Assembly: GCA_050946275.1 (NCBI GenBank)
Contig: JBMNUM010000025.1
Coordinates: 1-28,492 of the forward strand
Origin: JBMNUM01 sp050946275
GTDB lineage: Bacteria; Actinomycetota; Coriobacteriia; Coriobacteriales; CADBOM01
DNA: 28,492 bases
Reading direction: 5' to 3'
This document shows, piece by piece, positions 14,201 through 20,641 of this stretch (its first letter is position 1; each line of letters opens with the position of its first letter). Both the position numbers and the translations under genes were made by a program. The notes under the pieces were generated by a model. That model saw nothing but the letters and a program-made list of their open reading frames with translations, was not told where the DNA came from and searched no databases.

Positions 14201-16969
14201 CGTGCTGCTGCCGTTAATATCAAACGTAAACGTGTACTCCCGCAGCTTGTAGTACACATATAGAACCGCACTGCCGTCCGCCTCAATGACAACGTTGGAG
14301 GCGGCGTTGCGCTCCTCGTCCTTCACCCAGCCTTTTTTGGTAATTTCGGGAATAGACCTATCGTTTGCATAAATCGTCGAGCCAACCGTGCCGGAGCCTG
14401 TTTTTGAATTGTCATAGACGAACGATGACGCCGTGCCAGCATCGTTATACTTCTCAAACATGTACACGATGGTGTAGTCAACCGTGTCGCCATTCCACTT
14501 CGCATAGAGCGTAGTGTCCTTGGTTATGGTGACCCTGTTGCCGGCAGCCTGGGTGCACCCGGGATCGGTGTACCAGCCCGCAAAGGTGTAGCCTGTGCGG
14601 GTCGGCACCGTGGTCGTGACAGCCTGCTCGGTTCCATAGGGCACCGTGACACCCTGGACATAGCTGCCGCCCTTGGTGTCATAAGAAAGCTGATAGTTCT
14701 TGCGGGTGTATTTGACTACCAGCTCTTGACCCTCGGCCTGAGTGATCTCAGTGCCCTGGGCACTTTCCAGCTCGGCATAGCTGAAGTTCTTGACCGTCGG
14801 AGTCACGTAGCTGTTCAAGACACCGTAGACATGCTCTCGCGAATCCGGGATCTCGGTGTATCCGCTCCCCGTCAGATCCTTGAGCATGTAGACGAAGTCG
14901 TACTCGGCGGTATAGGGAACGTACTTGATCCTGACCGTACACGCCTTGTGCTCATCAAAACCGGCTGCCTTCACCGTGACGGTCGGCGTCTCCGGATAGT
15001 AGATCGGCGCGCCGGGAACCTCTTGAGGGTCGGTCCGCGTCGTAGACGGAGCAGTGATGGTGTAGGGGATCTCATGCGCTTCTGCCTGCATGAGATCGGT
15101 GTTGAAGATGACCTCTTGGCCACTATTGTTGAGGTAGTAGTACTCGGCCGTGATGTTGTAGACGTCGATGGTGCGGAACTGTGCGACAGCGGTGATGCTG
15201 TCGTTGACGATCGTCTCCGCAGTGACCTCCTCGCCGGTGTCCTGATTAACCCACTTCTCGAACACCTTGCCGGCAACGAACGGATCCTGGGGCATCGTGC
15301 CGATGGCCTCTCCTCCCGTGCGGAAGTACTGATGCAGGTGCTCCGTGCTTCCCTCGACGACGAAGGTGACGGCGTACATGTCGGTGAAGTCCGCCGTTGC
15401 CGTTATGTCACCATTGACGACCGTGCCCGTGGTGACCTCGGCCCCGGTCTTGCTATCAACCCACTTCACGAACTGCTTACCCTCGACGACGGGCGCAGTG
15501 GGGAGCGAGAGCTCGTCTCCCTTATAGTAGGTGTCGGTCTGGTAGGTAGTATCCTCATCGAGCTTGTACGTGACGGTGAAGACGTTCTTCTCATACTCGG
15601 GCCAGACATCCGTATTGGCGGTGATCTTCACACTGTTGTTGAAGTCGCCGCCGCTGTAGACCCACTTGCCCACGTAACCGTCCTTGGCGGGCACCACTGG
15701 GATGTCGTTCAGGCAGTAGCTGGTGCTCGCATCGACCGTCTCCGTATCGATGGTCTGCGTCTTGTCCTCGTTGAGGAAGCTAACGGTGTAGGTGATCTTG
15801 TCGTAATCGGGAACGATGATGGTGTCTGCCGTGGGCACGAAGGTGCTGCCGATCCTAGGACCGAGCTCGTGAATCTCCGGACCCTGACCGCCTTGCACGA
15901 TCTCGCCAACCGCCCAGTAGGCGGTGTAGTCCTCGCGATAGATGGTCGGAGGCAACTCGCCGATCGCCTCGCCCCTCGCAACGTCCACGGTCTGATATAC
16001 CTGAGCGTCACGGTTGTAGAAGGTGACCGTCCAGGTGGGCGTCTCGTCCTTAGCGGCTTTCGCATTATCAGCCGCCGCTGTCAGCGTGAGAACGTAGGGG
16101 GAGAACTCCTTGGAGTTGAACGTCACCTGGCTGCCGCTTGCAGCAGCGCTGACCAGCTCGGCCTTTCCGCCATCGATGTGGACGAGCTTCACGCCCGCAT
16201 CCTCATTCGACGTCGCCTTGCCGACGAGGCTGGACGTCAGCGAGACCTTCACGCTCTTTGCCGGGTCGATGGGCTTGCCGTCCTTGTCCGTGAACGTGAT
16301 GTCAACGGCCTTGATTTCGGTGACCTCATCGCTCACGACGCCCTCAACGGCCGCCTGCACGGAAGAGCTCGAGAGCGCGGTGACCTTCAGCCTGGCACCC
16401 TCGGGCAGCGCACCATCGGGAGCAACGACGGTGACGGACACGCCATTGGCGGAGCCGGTCAGGGTGACGGCAGGCATCTTCTTCTCGTCGTCGGCCTTCT
16501 TAGCCTCGTCGTCCTTGTCGGCTGCATCATCGCTTGCGGCGCTGGAGTCGGTAGCGTCGCTCACAATGGCATCAGCATCGGAGCCATCCGTCGTGTCGGG
16601 GGTTTCGTCGGTTGCCGGAGTATCGCTGCTCGTGTTGGAGGATGCGTCGTCGGACGCGCTGCTGGCGGAGTCGGTGGTGCCAGAAGCGTCGGACGCATTC
16701 TCGTTATCGGATGCAGCGGGGGCAGCGGCGGACGAATCGCCGCTGGACGGGCCTCCCGCGGAGTCGCCCGCCTTGGTCGTGGTGGAGTTGTCGACCGTCT
16801 CGACGACGGCCTCCGGATTCTCGGCAGCTGCCTCGTCCGCGAACGCAGACGAGATGGCGGCTGGCTGCCACGTCATCATGGCGAAGCAGATCGCCAGGAC
16901 AATCGAGATAACCTTGCCCTCGGGGGTATGGCTTCCCCGCGAGATTCTGTCCAAAATCCTCACCAACAT
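8240..16969 (-). CDS. Giant InlB/MucBP/MBG-repeat surface protein with C-terminal membrane anchor
   Basis: A 2,909-residue exported protein, probably an adhesin or surface fibre. Residues 1-44 form a signal peptide (basic N-region, hydrophobic 20-34, AFA before the cut). Residues 45-165 are a Ser/Asp/Ala-rich acidic linker. A beta domain follows (about 166-310), then several InlB-like units (310-600), Listeria-Bacteroides-type repeats ending in YAKW (about 757-825 and 1090-1250), and MucBP-like units (about 1254-1317 and 1414-1491). About 14 MBG-type repeats (1493-2727), many with K-YDG-TPLT words, precede an Ala/Pro linker. Three membrane helices close the protein (about 2790-2815, 2846-2865, 2874-2893) with Lys and Asp-rich ends. 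There is no LPXTG sortase signal. The frame is open to 17110, but the ATG at 16969 has GGAG six bases upstream and starts the signal peptide. The ligand is unknown. It is convergent with the hydrolase gene and lies downstream of a diguanylate cyclase gene. Confidence 0.93.
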   Translation of the reverse strand: MLVRILDRISRGSHTPEGKVISIVLAICFAMMTWQPAAISSAFADEAAAENPEAVVETVDNSTTTKAGDSAGGPSSGDSSAAAPAASDNENASDASGTTDSASSASDDASSNTSSDTPATDETPDTTDGSDADAIVSDATDSSAASDDAADKDDEAKKADDEKKMPAVTLTGSANGVSVTVVAPDGALPEGARLKVTALSSSSVQAAVEGVVSDEVTEIKAVDITFTDKDGKPIDPAKSVKVSLTSSLVGKATSNEDAGVKLVHIDGGKAELVSAAASGSQVTFNSKEFSPYVLTLTAAADNAKAAKDETPTWTVTFYNRDAQVYQTVDVARGEAIGELPPTIYREDYTAYWAVGEIVQGGQGPEIHELGPRIGSTFVPTADTIIVPDYDKITYTVSFLNEDKTQTIDTETVDASTSYCLNDIPVVPAKDGYVGKWVYSGGDFNNSVKITANTDVWPEYEKNVFTVTYKLDEDTTYQTDTYYKGDELSLPTAPVVEGKQFVKWVDSKTGAEVTTGTVVNGDITATADFTDMYAVTFVVEGSTEHLHQYFRTGGEAIGTMPQDPFVAGKVFEKWVNQDTGEEVTAETIVNDSITAVAQFRTIDVYNITAEYYYLNNSGQEVIFNTDLMQAEAHEIPYTITAPSTTRTDPQEVPGAPIYYPETPTVTVKAAGFDEHKACTVRIKYVPYTAEYDFVYMLKDLTGSGYTEIPDSREHVYGVLNSYVTPTVKNFSYAELESAQGTEITQAEGQELVVKYTRKNYQLSYDTKGGSYVQGVTVPYGTEQAVTTTVPTRTGYTFAGWYTDPGCTQAAGNRVTITKDTTLYAKWNGDTVDYTIVYMFEKYNDAGTASSFVYDNSKTGSGTVGSTIYANDRSIPEITKKGWVKDEERNAASNVVIEADGSAVLYVYYKLREYTFTFDINGSSTDNRYRMTIKERTYQDGNSSSNRYSFTAKLGQDVSADWPSNGGNATIWDNNNRNKQYFYYWNCQDTPYASKILRITDELLPNGTSTNIAVSGAWRNNNSNVQINYLLQNADDDDYTLSTLYSQAVPQANYTHKQIAGYEFDHERNVGPHYNIWGQVTYYDEYNFYYNRHTYQIEYYHATDKLKTISNVKHDATITGSTYNWTPTAAQCGVDSDYTFAGWYDNPECEGSPYAFSKMPAGATNGSVALVLYAKWVAPSYTVSFVDGDSPSTELAPSQTVEKYKKASAPELTPHKDGYTFEGWYTTADGNTLYDWSNQITQNTTVYAHWAKSTLGYTVHYVDENNNPLADDKVVRNPNLVAGQDITEQAIAIAGYRPTTNSKTITLRENEEANVITFYYAAKAATTSYLVKYIIDPAEYPGNIEVAESKTVEDVPGDTASVIEMAKPVDYAALRAAHPELAQLEFYPDEVEKTLVLTSSAETNVYTFKYSSFKHADVTVHFVDMDGNPIASDYKQTLKVGNNFALSRTPIAGWELNKAVEGTSYDGTPAGDEYKITEETTANGLEFTLFYQKKVTITANSKTKQYDGTPLTLPESLSGQVAVAGLPEGESLTGIQFTYANADVDNGRLNAGVATVTPKNAVTNKSSDHASNYYAFHYISGTLEVTKINVTIRIEPDRWTGNVYDGDVKEAGFTNPNKGIADYVIISHAGYKTEYLDDVWNVVKSKATYDPSAAGLGYIGIAKSDAGPVGDNYQYTYFENAVTLADLPVDPNYSVSLYVRPGILEIKPAPLTVTTGSAEKPYDGTPLTNSTVTITSGSLMTGDTLVATATGSVTNVADNAEGNNPIAEGYKIMHGDEDVTANYAITAVAGTLTINPKAVTVTAASENFTYDGTAHSNANYTVDGLVGDDAISAVVTGSITFPSESPVTNVLASYEFTSGTAGNYTVTTANGELTMDKASAKITITAASDSKTYDGSALTNSTVTVTSGKLFEGDELVATATGSVTNVADNAEGNNPIAEGYKIMHGDEDVTANYAITAVAGTLTINPKAVTVTAASENFTYDGTAHSNANYTVDGLVGDDAISAVVTGSITFPSESPVTNVLASYEFTSGTAGNYTVTTANGELTMDKASAKITITAASDSKTYDGSALTNSTVTVTSGKLFEGDELVATATGSVTNVADTAAGNNPIAPGYKIMHGTEDVTANYAITPVAGKLTITPAKITITADDKEKVYDNNATTDPALTAAVTGKPASGVDPSYSLSREPGQDVDEYEITVTADAAANPNYTIEVAPGIFKITKRTLTITAKPQEYTYNATSQGEFGGTYTDSEVISGKVEVTGLQNGDAITSIKLVGNDWRANVYPEKIRPYEAQIGDATNNYDITYVSGTLTIKKAQLTITAEPQEYTYNGQEQGPAGTYSSDFDTYVTVEGLKGTNVITEITLSGKKTDAGTYTGEIVPSAVKIGVVTDNYDITYVNGTLTIKKAAITIKADEKTKVYDGDESTDPTLTATVTGKPAGGVDPVYSLSRQPGQDVDEYAITVTADAAANPNYDITVEGNTFEITKRPITIKVDDKTKVYDGDESTDPELTATVTGKPEKGDALVYSLSREPGQDVGEYPITASVSADDNPNYDITVEGEGKLEITKASATVTITGNTASKVYSGATQSTTGYTLSISDPTGKLAQSDIAFSGNATASGKNVGSYNMGLKAGQFSTTNGNFDVTFKVAKDGKLTITPAKLTVTADNKSKVAGAADPALTWKVSGLKGSDSRGVLRVNISRAAGEAVGSYAITPSGAATQGNYNVTFVPGTLTITAAPAPAPAPTPDRGVTPAPEPDAAPTPADDATPAAETIDDNATPMADTIIDDGIPMAAPQGSWSLFDLLASIVTVILCLGMLITIAGGRKDDEDEDEENKQPEQDEDEPKTKRHIGVRIAGIIPAVVAVVLFILTQDLTQPMVIFDKWTIVFAVIAIVEIILAIASRKKKDENDDDDAQQTA
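10681..11706. repeat. Perfect 513-bp tandem duplication inside the giant gene
   Basis: Bases 10681-11193 and 11194-11706 appear identical on line-by-line reading; the identity runs about 37 bases into a third, diverging copy from 11707. The unit encodes 171 residues (about 1755-2097 of the protein), that is one pair of MBG-type repeats. Absence even of silent differences means a very recent duplication or gene conversion. It is a likely site of copy-number change between strains and of assembly error. Confidence 0.92.
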
Positions 16970-17278
16970 GACCGACTCCGTTCCCTCTTGCAGCTCTGCG
17001 CAACAAGTGCGCCTTTCACATCTCCAGCCGCAGTATCTTCCCCGATAACTGTGCTGGCACACATAGTTGTCCCTAAAACTTCTTCTCCTAGGCGCTAACG
17101 ATTGTCTCAATTATTTGAAAATTCCCCGCAGATGGAGCAGATTTGCACGTTTTTTGGGGCCATTTGTCGCATCTTCGCGACCGCTCGACTCCCTGAAAAT
17201 CCACAACTTTAGCTTGGTAAAGCAGAGGCATGCATTAAAGAGCTCATTTTGGTATGCATGTTGATGAGTATTACAGGC
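16970..17278. other. 309-bp AT-richer intergenic region before the giant gene
   Basis: No gene is supported. Near the diguanylate cyclase stop there is an inverted repeat, 17229-17235 with 17254-17260 (CATGCAT/ATGCATG, 18-base loop). A second small hairpin is GTCGC/GCGAC (17166-17170 with 17177-17181). CCCC 17124-17127 could pair with GGGG 17156-17159, enclosing GTGCAAAT on the minus strand. I found no convincing -35/-10 pair, although the region must hold the giant gene's promoter unless it is read through from the cyclase gene. The mRNA leader could exceed 100 bases. It does not match the c-di-GMP-I riboswitch core as I know it. Confidence 0.4.
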
Positions 17279-18697
17279 TTATTTAGCTGTTTCGTCCTCG
17301 GGCTTGTAGAAACCGAGGCCGTTCCTTCCGGCTTCCTTGACCTTGTAGAGGGCCTCGTCGGCGTTCTTGAAGATCTCGCTGCCATCGCGAATACCGTCGC
17401 TGAACGCCACGCCTATCGACAACGTGACCGGCGGCAATCCATCCGACTCGTCCTGCATGCCCATCCTCAGGCCATGGGCCTTGGCCTCGACGACGTATCG
17501 CAGATCCTCGGTCATCTCGGTCATGAACACGGCGAACTCATCACCACCGATGCGGCACGGATAGTCCGTCGTTCTAAACGTGTGGGAGAGCAGGTTCGCG
17601 AGCTTCTTCAGAACCTCATCGCCCTTGTCGTGGCCGAGGGTGTCGTTGATGCTCTTGAAGTAGTCGGCATCGACGATCATGATCCCATAATGGTCCTTGG
17701 CGTGCAGCTGGAGTACCCGCTCGAACACGCTGCGGTTGTACAAACCGGTCAGGTGGTCGTGCTCGGCCTTGCGGCGCAAGGTGTCATGATTTCTCATGGT
17801 CTCCTCGTACATGACGTTGTACGCCTCCGCCAGCTCGCGCAGTTCCAAGGAGCCCGCCACGGGCAAAGACTCGTTGTCCGTGATGCGCTTGTTGAACTTC
17901 TTGAGCGGGAGGAGAACCAGCACGACGAGCGCGATAACCATGATGACGAGCACGATGAAGAGGAGGATGGCGAGTGCTTGTTGGCGGACGAGCAACGAAT
18001 CCAGCTCCTCCTCGTTTTGCTTCTGCAGCTCATCCAGCGTCGACACGCGTCCTTCCTTGGCCTCGCTGACGCCAGCCTCGATCTTCGAGACGTAACCCAT
18101 GTACTCGTCGCCGAACACCATGTCCATCGCCTTCTGGATCTTCCCCTCGGGCGAGAGAGCCTCGTCCTCCGCGCTTAGCTTGACATCGGAGAGATGCGCG
18201 GCGATCTCAGCAGCATGTCCTTGCGACTCGGCGACGAGCCGCATCGCGTAGAGCTCGAGGCCCATGAGCTCGTTCGATTGCTCGAGGGCCGACTTCAGCG
18301 GCGAACTCTCGGTGCCCTGGATTTCCTCGAACGTCTCGATGGCCTTGTCGCGACGCTTGTTCTCGTCGGCCTCCCAGAAATAGTTCTCGAGGTATCTCGG
18401 ATCTTGGGTGACAACGTACGTGCGCACCTCAATGGTCAGATAGTTGGAGCCCGCCTTCATATCGCTCGTCGCCTGCTCGCACAGGATGTAGTCCTGCGAC
18501 GCCTCATCGAGCGACTTGTATACGCTGTTGGTGGCGTAGACGGAGCTGAGGAATACGGCGGCAATCGCGGCGGCGACCACGGCGATGATTATTGCGATGG
18601 CGCGCAGGCGAATGCCACCGGCTTTGCGAACGCTTTCGCTCGGGATCCCAGGAGTTATGTCTTGTTTATCGCTCATAAAGCCCGGCAATCTGATCAT
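17279..18697 (-). CDS. Membrane diguanylate cyclase with extracytoplasmic sensor and GGDEF domain
   Basis: This enzyme makes cyclic di-GMP from two GTP on the cytoplasmic face. In its 472 residues, one helix at about 33-52 and another at 241-264 enclose an outside, mostly helical domain (55-240) of the type seen in four-helix-bundle chemoreceptor sensors. A short linker (265-310) leads to the GGDEF domain: DHLTGLYNR at 314-322, catalytic GGDEF at 384-388 and an intact inhibitory site RTTD at 375-378, so it should be active and product-inhibited. Two starts are possible, ATG 18697 and ATG 18676; neither has a strong ribosome site. No EAL or HD-GYP domain is present. It lies between the LytTR regulator and the giant surface protein gene on the same strand. 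Confidence 0.93.
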   Translation of the reverse strand: MIRLPGFMSDKQDITPGIPSESVRKAGGIRLRAIAIIIAVVAAAIAAVFLSSVYATNSVYKSLDEASQDYILCEQATSDMKAGSNYLTIEVRTYVVTQDPRYLENYFWEADENKRRDKAIETFEEIQGTESSPLKSALEQSNELMGLELYAMRLVAESQGHAAEIAAHLSDVKLSAEDEALSPEGKIQKAMDMVFGDEYMGYVSKIEAGVSEAKEGRVSTLDELQKQNEEELDSLLVRQQALAILLFIVLVIMVIALVVLVLLPLKKFNKRITDNESLPVAGSLELRELAEAYNVMYEETMRNHDTLRRKAEHDHLTGLYNRSVFERVLQLHAKDHYGIMIVDADYFKSINDTLGHDKGDEVLKKLANLLSHTFRTTDYPCRIGGDEFAVFMTEMTEDLRYVVEAKAHGLRMGMQDESDGLPPVTLSIGVAFSDGIRDGSEIFKNADEALYKVKEAGRNGLGFYKPEDETAK

Positions 18698-18731
18698 CTT
18701 GGCCGCATGTGGCCTATTTAAACATCTTCAA

Positions 18732-18760
18732 AATATGAACTATATCGGCCGATTTTTCAA
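18732..18760 (-). promoter_or_regulatory. Probable promoter of the diguanylate cyclase gene
   Basis: On the minus strand TTGAAA (18760-18755) and CATATT (18737-18732) are spaced by 17 bases, in an AT-rich stretch 35 bases or more before the start codon. This suggests the cyclase has its own promoter separate from the LytTR pair. Confidence 0.45.
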
Positions 18761-18806
18761 ACCCGGCGCATCTTCCATGGCGGAAAACATCGGATGTTGA
18801 CTATCC

Positions 18807-19550
18807 TCAACAAGCTGCCTGGCGCTCTCTGTTCTGATGCTCGCTGAGCGCATCCTTCATGGGTTTGCGAACGCGCACGGGGATGATGATGGACTCGCCG
18901 TCGGGAAACACGATGGCGCCGTCTCCGAGAGAGCGGACGTTATCGAGGTTCACGATGAACGAGCTGCCCGCCTTGACGAAAGCGCCATGACCCTCGAGCT
19001 TCTCGAACAATGCCTGAAGCGTCATGCGGACCAACGGCGTGCGTCCGTCCGCAAGATGGATGACCGCGCCACGCTTCGACGATTCCACGAACATGATCTC
19101 GTCGATGACGATGTTGCCCACCCCCTCGTCGAGCCGCAGTCCGATGACATCGTCGTGCTGGGAAATCAGATCCGCGGCCAGCGGGGAGAGGGCTCTCCGG
19201 AGGCCATCGGGGCCTTCCGAGGAGAGGAAGAACGCCTCCGCGCCGACGGCCAATGCGCGCCGGACATCTTCACGCTCCTCCGCGATGATGGCAATGTGCG
19301 CGGACTCCCCCTCCTCGCGCAGCGCCTGCAACACCGCGAAAACATCATCGGCCCTCGTGCCGACACAGCACACGAGCAGGTCGAAGAAACCGCTCCGCCT
19401 CTTACGGACCGTCTCATGCAGGTCCTCGGGAGTTCTGACGCGGTCGACACCGTGGTTTCGCGAGCCCAACGACGCCATGACAGCATCGACCGCCATGCGC
19501 AGGTTGCCGCATTTGGAATCAAGGCCATCGTATGTCAGGATGCGAATCAT
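18807..19550 (-). CDS. LytTR-family transcription regulator with a pseudo-receiver domain
   Basis: The 247-residue protein ends in a clear LytTR DNA-binding domain (about 147-235: IVIDEIMFVES, then RMTLQALFEKL, FVKAGSSFIVNLDNV, IIIPV). Residues 1-125 look like a response-regulator receiver in length and strand pattern, but the aspartate that is normally phosphorylated (pattern FDLxxxD) is Cys62, the conserved Lys after the fifth strand is replaced by Ser110-Ser111, and only one acidic residue (Asp8) remains near the first strand. Ordinary phosphotransfer is therefore unlikely; control may be by protein contact. The start ATG overlaps the stop of the upstream membrane-protein gene as ATGA, implying translational coupling, and no separate ribosome site is visible. 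No histidine kinase is nearby. Confidence 0.88.
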   Translation of the reverse strand: MIRILTYDGLDSKCGNLRMAVDAVMASLGSRNHGVDRVRTPEDLHETVRKRRSGFFDLLVCCVGTRADDVFAVLQALREEGESAHIAIIAEEREDVRRALAVGAEAFFLSSEGPDGLRRALSPLAADLISQHDDVIGLRLDEGVGNIVIDEIMFVESSKRGAVIHLADGRTPLVRMTLQALFEKLEGHGAFVKAGSSFIVNLDNVRSLGDGAIVFPDGESIIIPVRVRKPMKDALSEHQNRERQAAC

Positions 19551-20149
19551 CGAGCGTCAGGCATCCCATCGCTCGCCTTGCGCGTGTTCCAGTGATCGTC
19601 GAGGAGCAGCGAGAGGTCCTTCGCGTTGCCAAACGTGCCGAGAACCTCCTGCTCGCCTTCGCCGTGAAGCGACGATATGCGCACAAGAGAACCCTTCCAC
19701 TGGTCGATGACCGCATAGCCGTCCTCGCCCTCCGGCCTGTGGAAGCGCAGCCGCTCGGTCGCAATCATCAGGGACGGCTCAAAATCGTCGGGCAGGCCCG
19801 CGACCTCGAAGCCATATGACATCTCCACGAGCGACGTCGCGGCAAACATCACGAGCTGGAGGAAATCATCGCTGCCCTCGATGCGCGAAATCGGAACGTA
19901 GCCGATCTCGAAGTTGTAGATGCCCTCGTCTGAGAGATAGAGCCTGCGTATCATCTGCTCGCGCTTCAAGTCGCGATAGCCCAGGATGAACGCTCCGCAG
20001 GCCACGACGGCCGCAGCGAGGATCAGCAGCCAGAGGTTGACGCCCCGGTCGAAGTAGAAGATCTTCAAGCCGAAGTACAAGATCAGCAGGACGGCTATCA
20101 CGACGAGGAGCGCGAAGAGGATGCTATATACGCGGGTGCGCCTTCCCAT
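19547..20149 (-). CDS. Two-helix membrane protein coupled to the LytTR regulator
   Basis: I do not recognise the family. The 200-residue protein has a short basic N-terminus (MGRRTR), membrane helices at about 9-31 and 38-57 joined by a short outside loop, and a soluble, probably cytoplasmic C-terminal domain (60-200) rich in beta-like strands, with acidic patches. The start at 20149 has AAAGGGG a few bases upstream. Its stop overlaps the start of the LytTR gene by 4 bases, so the two proteins are made together. By analogy with LytTR regulator and membrane inhibitor pairs in streptococci (HdrRM, BrsRM), it may hold the regulator at the membrane. That is inference, and the gene order is the reverse of those systems. 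Confidence 0.8.
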   Translation of the reverse strand: MGRRTRVYSILFALLVVIAVLLILYFGLKIFYFDRGVNLWLLILAAAVVACGAFILGYRDLKREQMIRRLYLSDEGIYNFEIGYVPISRIEGSDDFLQLVMFAATSLVEMSYGFEVAGLPDDFEPSLMIATERLRFHRPEGEDGYAVIDQWKGSLVRISSLHGEGEQEVLGTFGNAKDLSLLLDDHWNTRKASDGMPDAR

Positions 20150-20171
20150 CGTTCCCCTTTCCGCATTCTTA

Positions 20172-20185
20172 GCCGGTCAACCGGC
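20172..20185. promoter_or_regulatory. 14-bp palindrome upstream of the membrane protein/LytTR pair
   Basis: GCCGGT and ACCGGC flank a central CA, 23 bases before the start codon at 20149 and next to the ribosome site. It could be an operator for autoregulation or a small mRNA hairpin. LytTR sites are normally direct repeats, so a link to that regulator is not implied. Confidence 0.3.
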
Positions 20186-20239
20186 AAACCCACCCATCAA
20201 TGATACTCGGAAATGAGCCACGCGTGAGAAGAGGCCATT

Positions 20240-20265
20240 GGGACAAGCGACCAGCCCCTTGTTCC
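20240..20265 (-). terminator. Weak hairpin after the small exported protein gene
   Basis: Bases 20240-20247 (GGGACAAG) pair with 20258-20265 (CTTGTTCC) with one G/T mismatch and a 10-base loop, starting two bases after the stop codon. There is no T-run downstream on the minus strand, so termination is uncertain. Confidence 0.4.
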
Positions 20266-20267
20266 GC

Positions 20268-20621
20268 CTAGCGGATACGGTGGTTCATCTTCTTGATGTT
20301 GCGGTTGACGCGATACACCTGCCAGCCGAAAACCGCGGCGACCACGATGACACCGGCGATGATGAACGGTTGCGCGTTGCGACCGATCGCGGCGGTGCGC
20401 CTCACGCCCAAGGGCACTTCCTCATCCTCGATGATTTCCTCGACGACCTGCTCGTCGCCCGACGTCTCATCGGCGACGGTCTCGACTGCGGCACTCTCGG
20501 CAGGGGCCGCCCAAGCGGCTTGGGGCGCGATGCACGCGCAGGCGAGCGCGAACAGCATCAGGGCAGTGGCAAGCAGCATGGCTGCACCACGCGCACGTGT
20601 CACCGTCCTCCTCGATTCCAT
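20268..20621 (-). CDS. Small exported protein with C-terminal membrane helix (117 aa)
   Basis: I do not recognise it. Residues 1-39 form a signal peptide: basic n-region, long hydrophobic run at 13-31, AWA or WAA cleavage site. An acidic stretch (about 48-69, rich in Glu and Asp) follows, then VPLGVRR, a membrane helix at about 85-101, and a basic tail ending NHRIR. After cleavage it would be a short extracytoplasmic acidic domain held by one helix with a cytoplasmic basic end. The frame is open to 20774, but the ATG at 20621 has GGGAG six bases upstream and begins the signal peptide. It precedes the membrane protein/LytTR pair on the same strand and has a hairpin-rich leader. A role as sensor, or as an anchor partner of surface proteins, is speculative. 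Confidence 0.75.
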   Translation of the reverse strand: MESRRTVTRARGAAMLLATALMLFALACACIAPQAAWAAPAESAAVETVADETSGDEQVVEEIIEDEEVPLGVRRTAAIGRNAQPFIIAGVIVVAAVFGWQVYRVNRNIKKMNHRIR

Positions 20622-20641
20622 TTGCCGCTCCCTGCAATCGG

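Noticed and set aside
14726..17098. Plus-strand open frame of 790 codons
   Set aside because: This is also an antisense shadow of the giant gene; its translation is a featureless Arg/Val/Asp/Gly-rich string and it runs through the signal peptide region.
16970..17110. 47-codon upstream extension of the giant protein
   Set aside because: It is Arg/Cys-rich, would bury the signal peptide internally, and the ATG at 16969 has a proper ribosome site.
16970..17120. LytTR direct-repeat binding sites before the giant gene
   Set aside because: Two GTTA(G/T)CG words occur on the minus strand, but they are about 50 bases apart, not about two helical turns, so they do not fit the usual LytTR site.
17060..17270. 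Possible c-di-GMP riboswitch before the giant gene
   Set aside because: The hairpins and a GTGCAAAT word drew attention because the upstream gene makes c-di-GMP, but the conserved c-di-GMP-I core and tetraloop-receptor arrangement are not seen.
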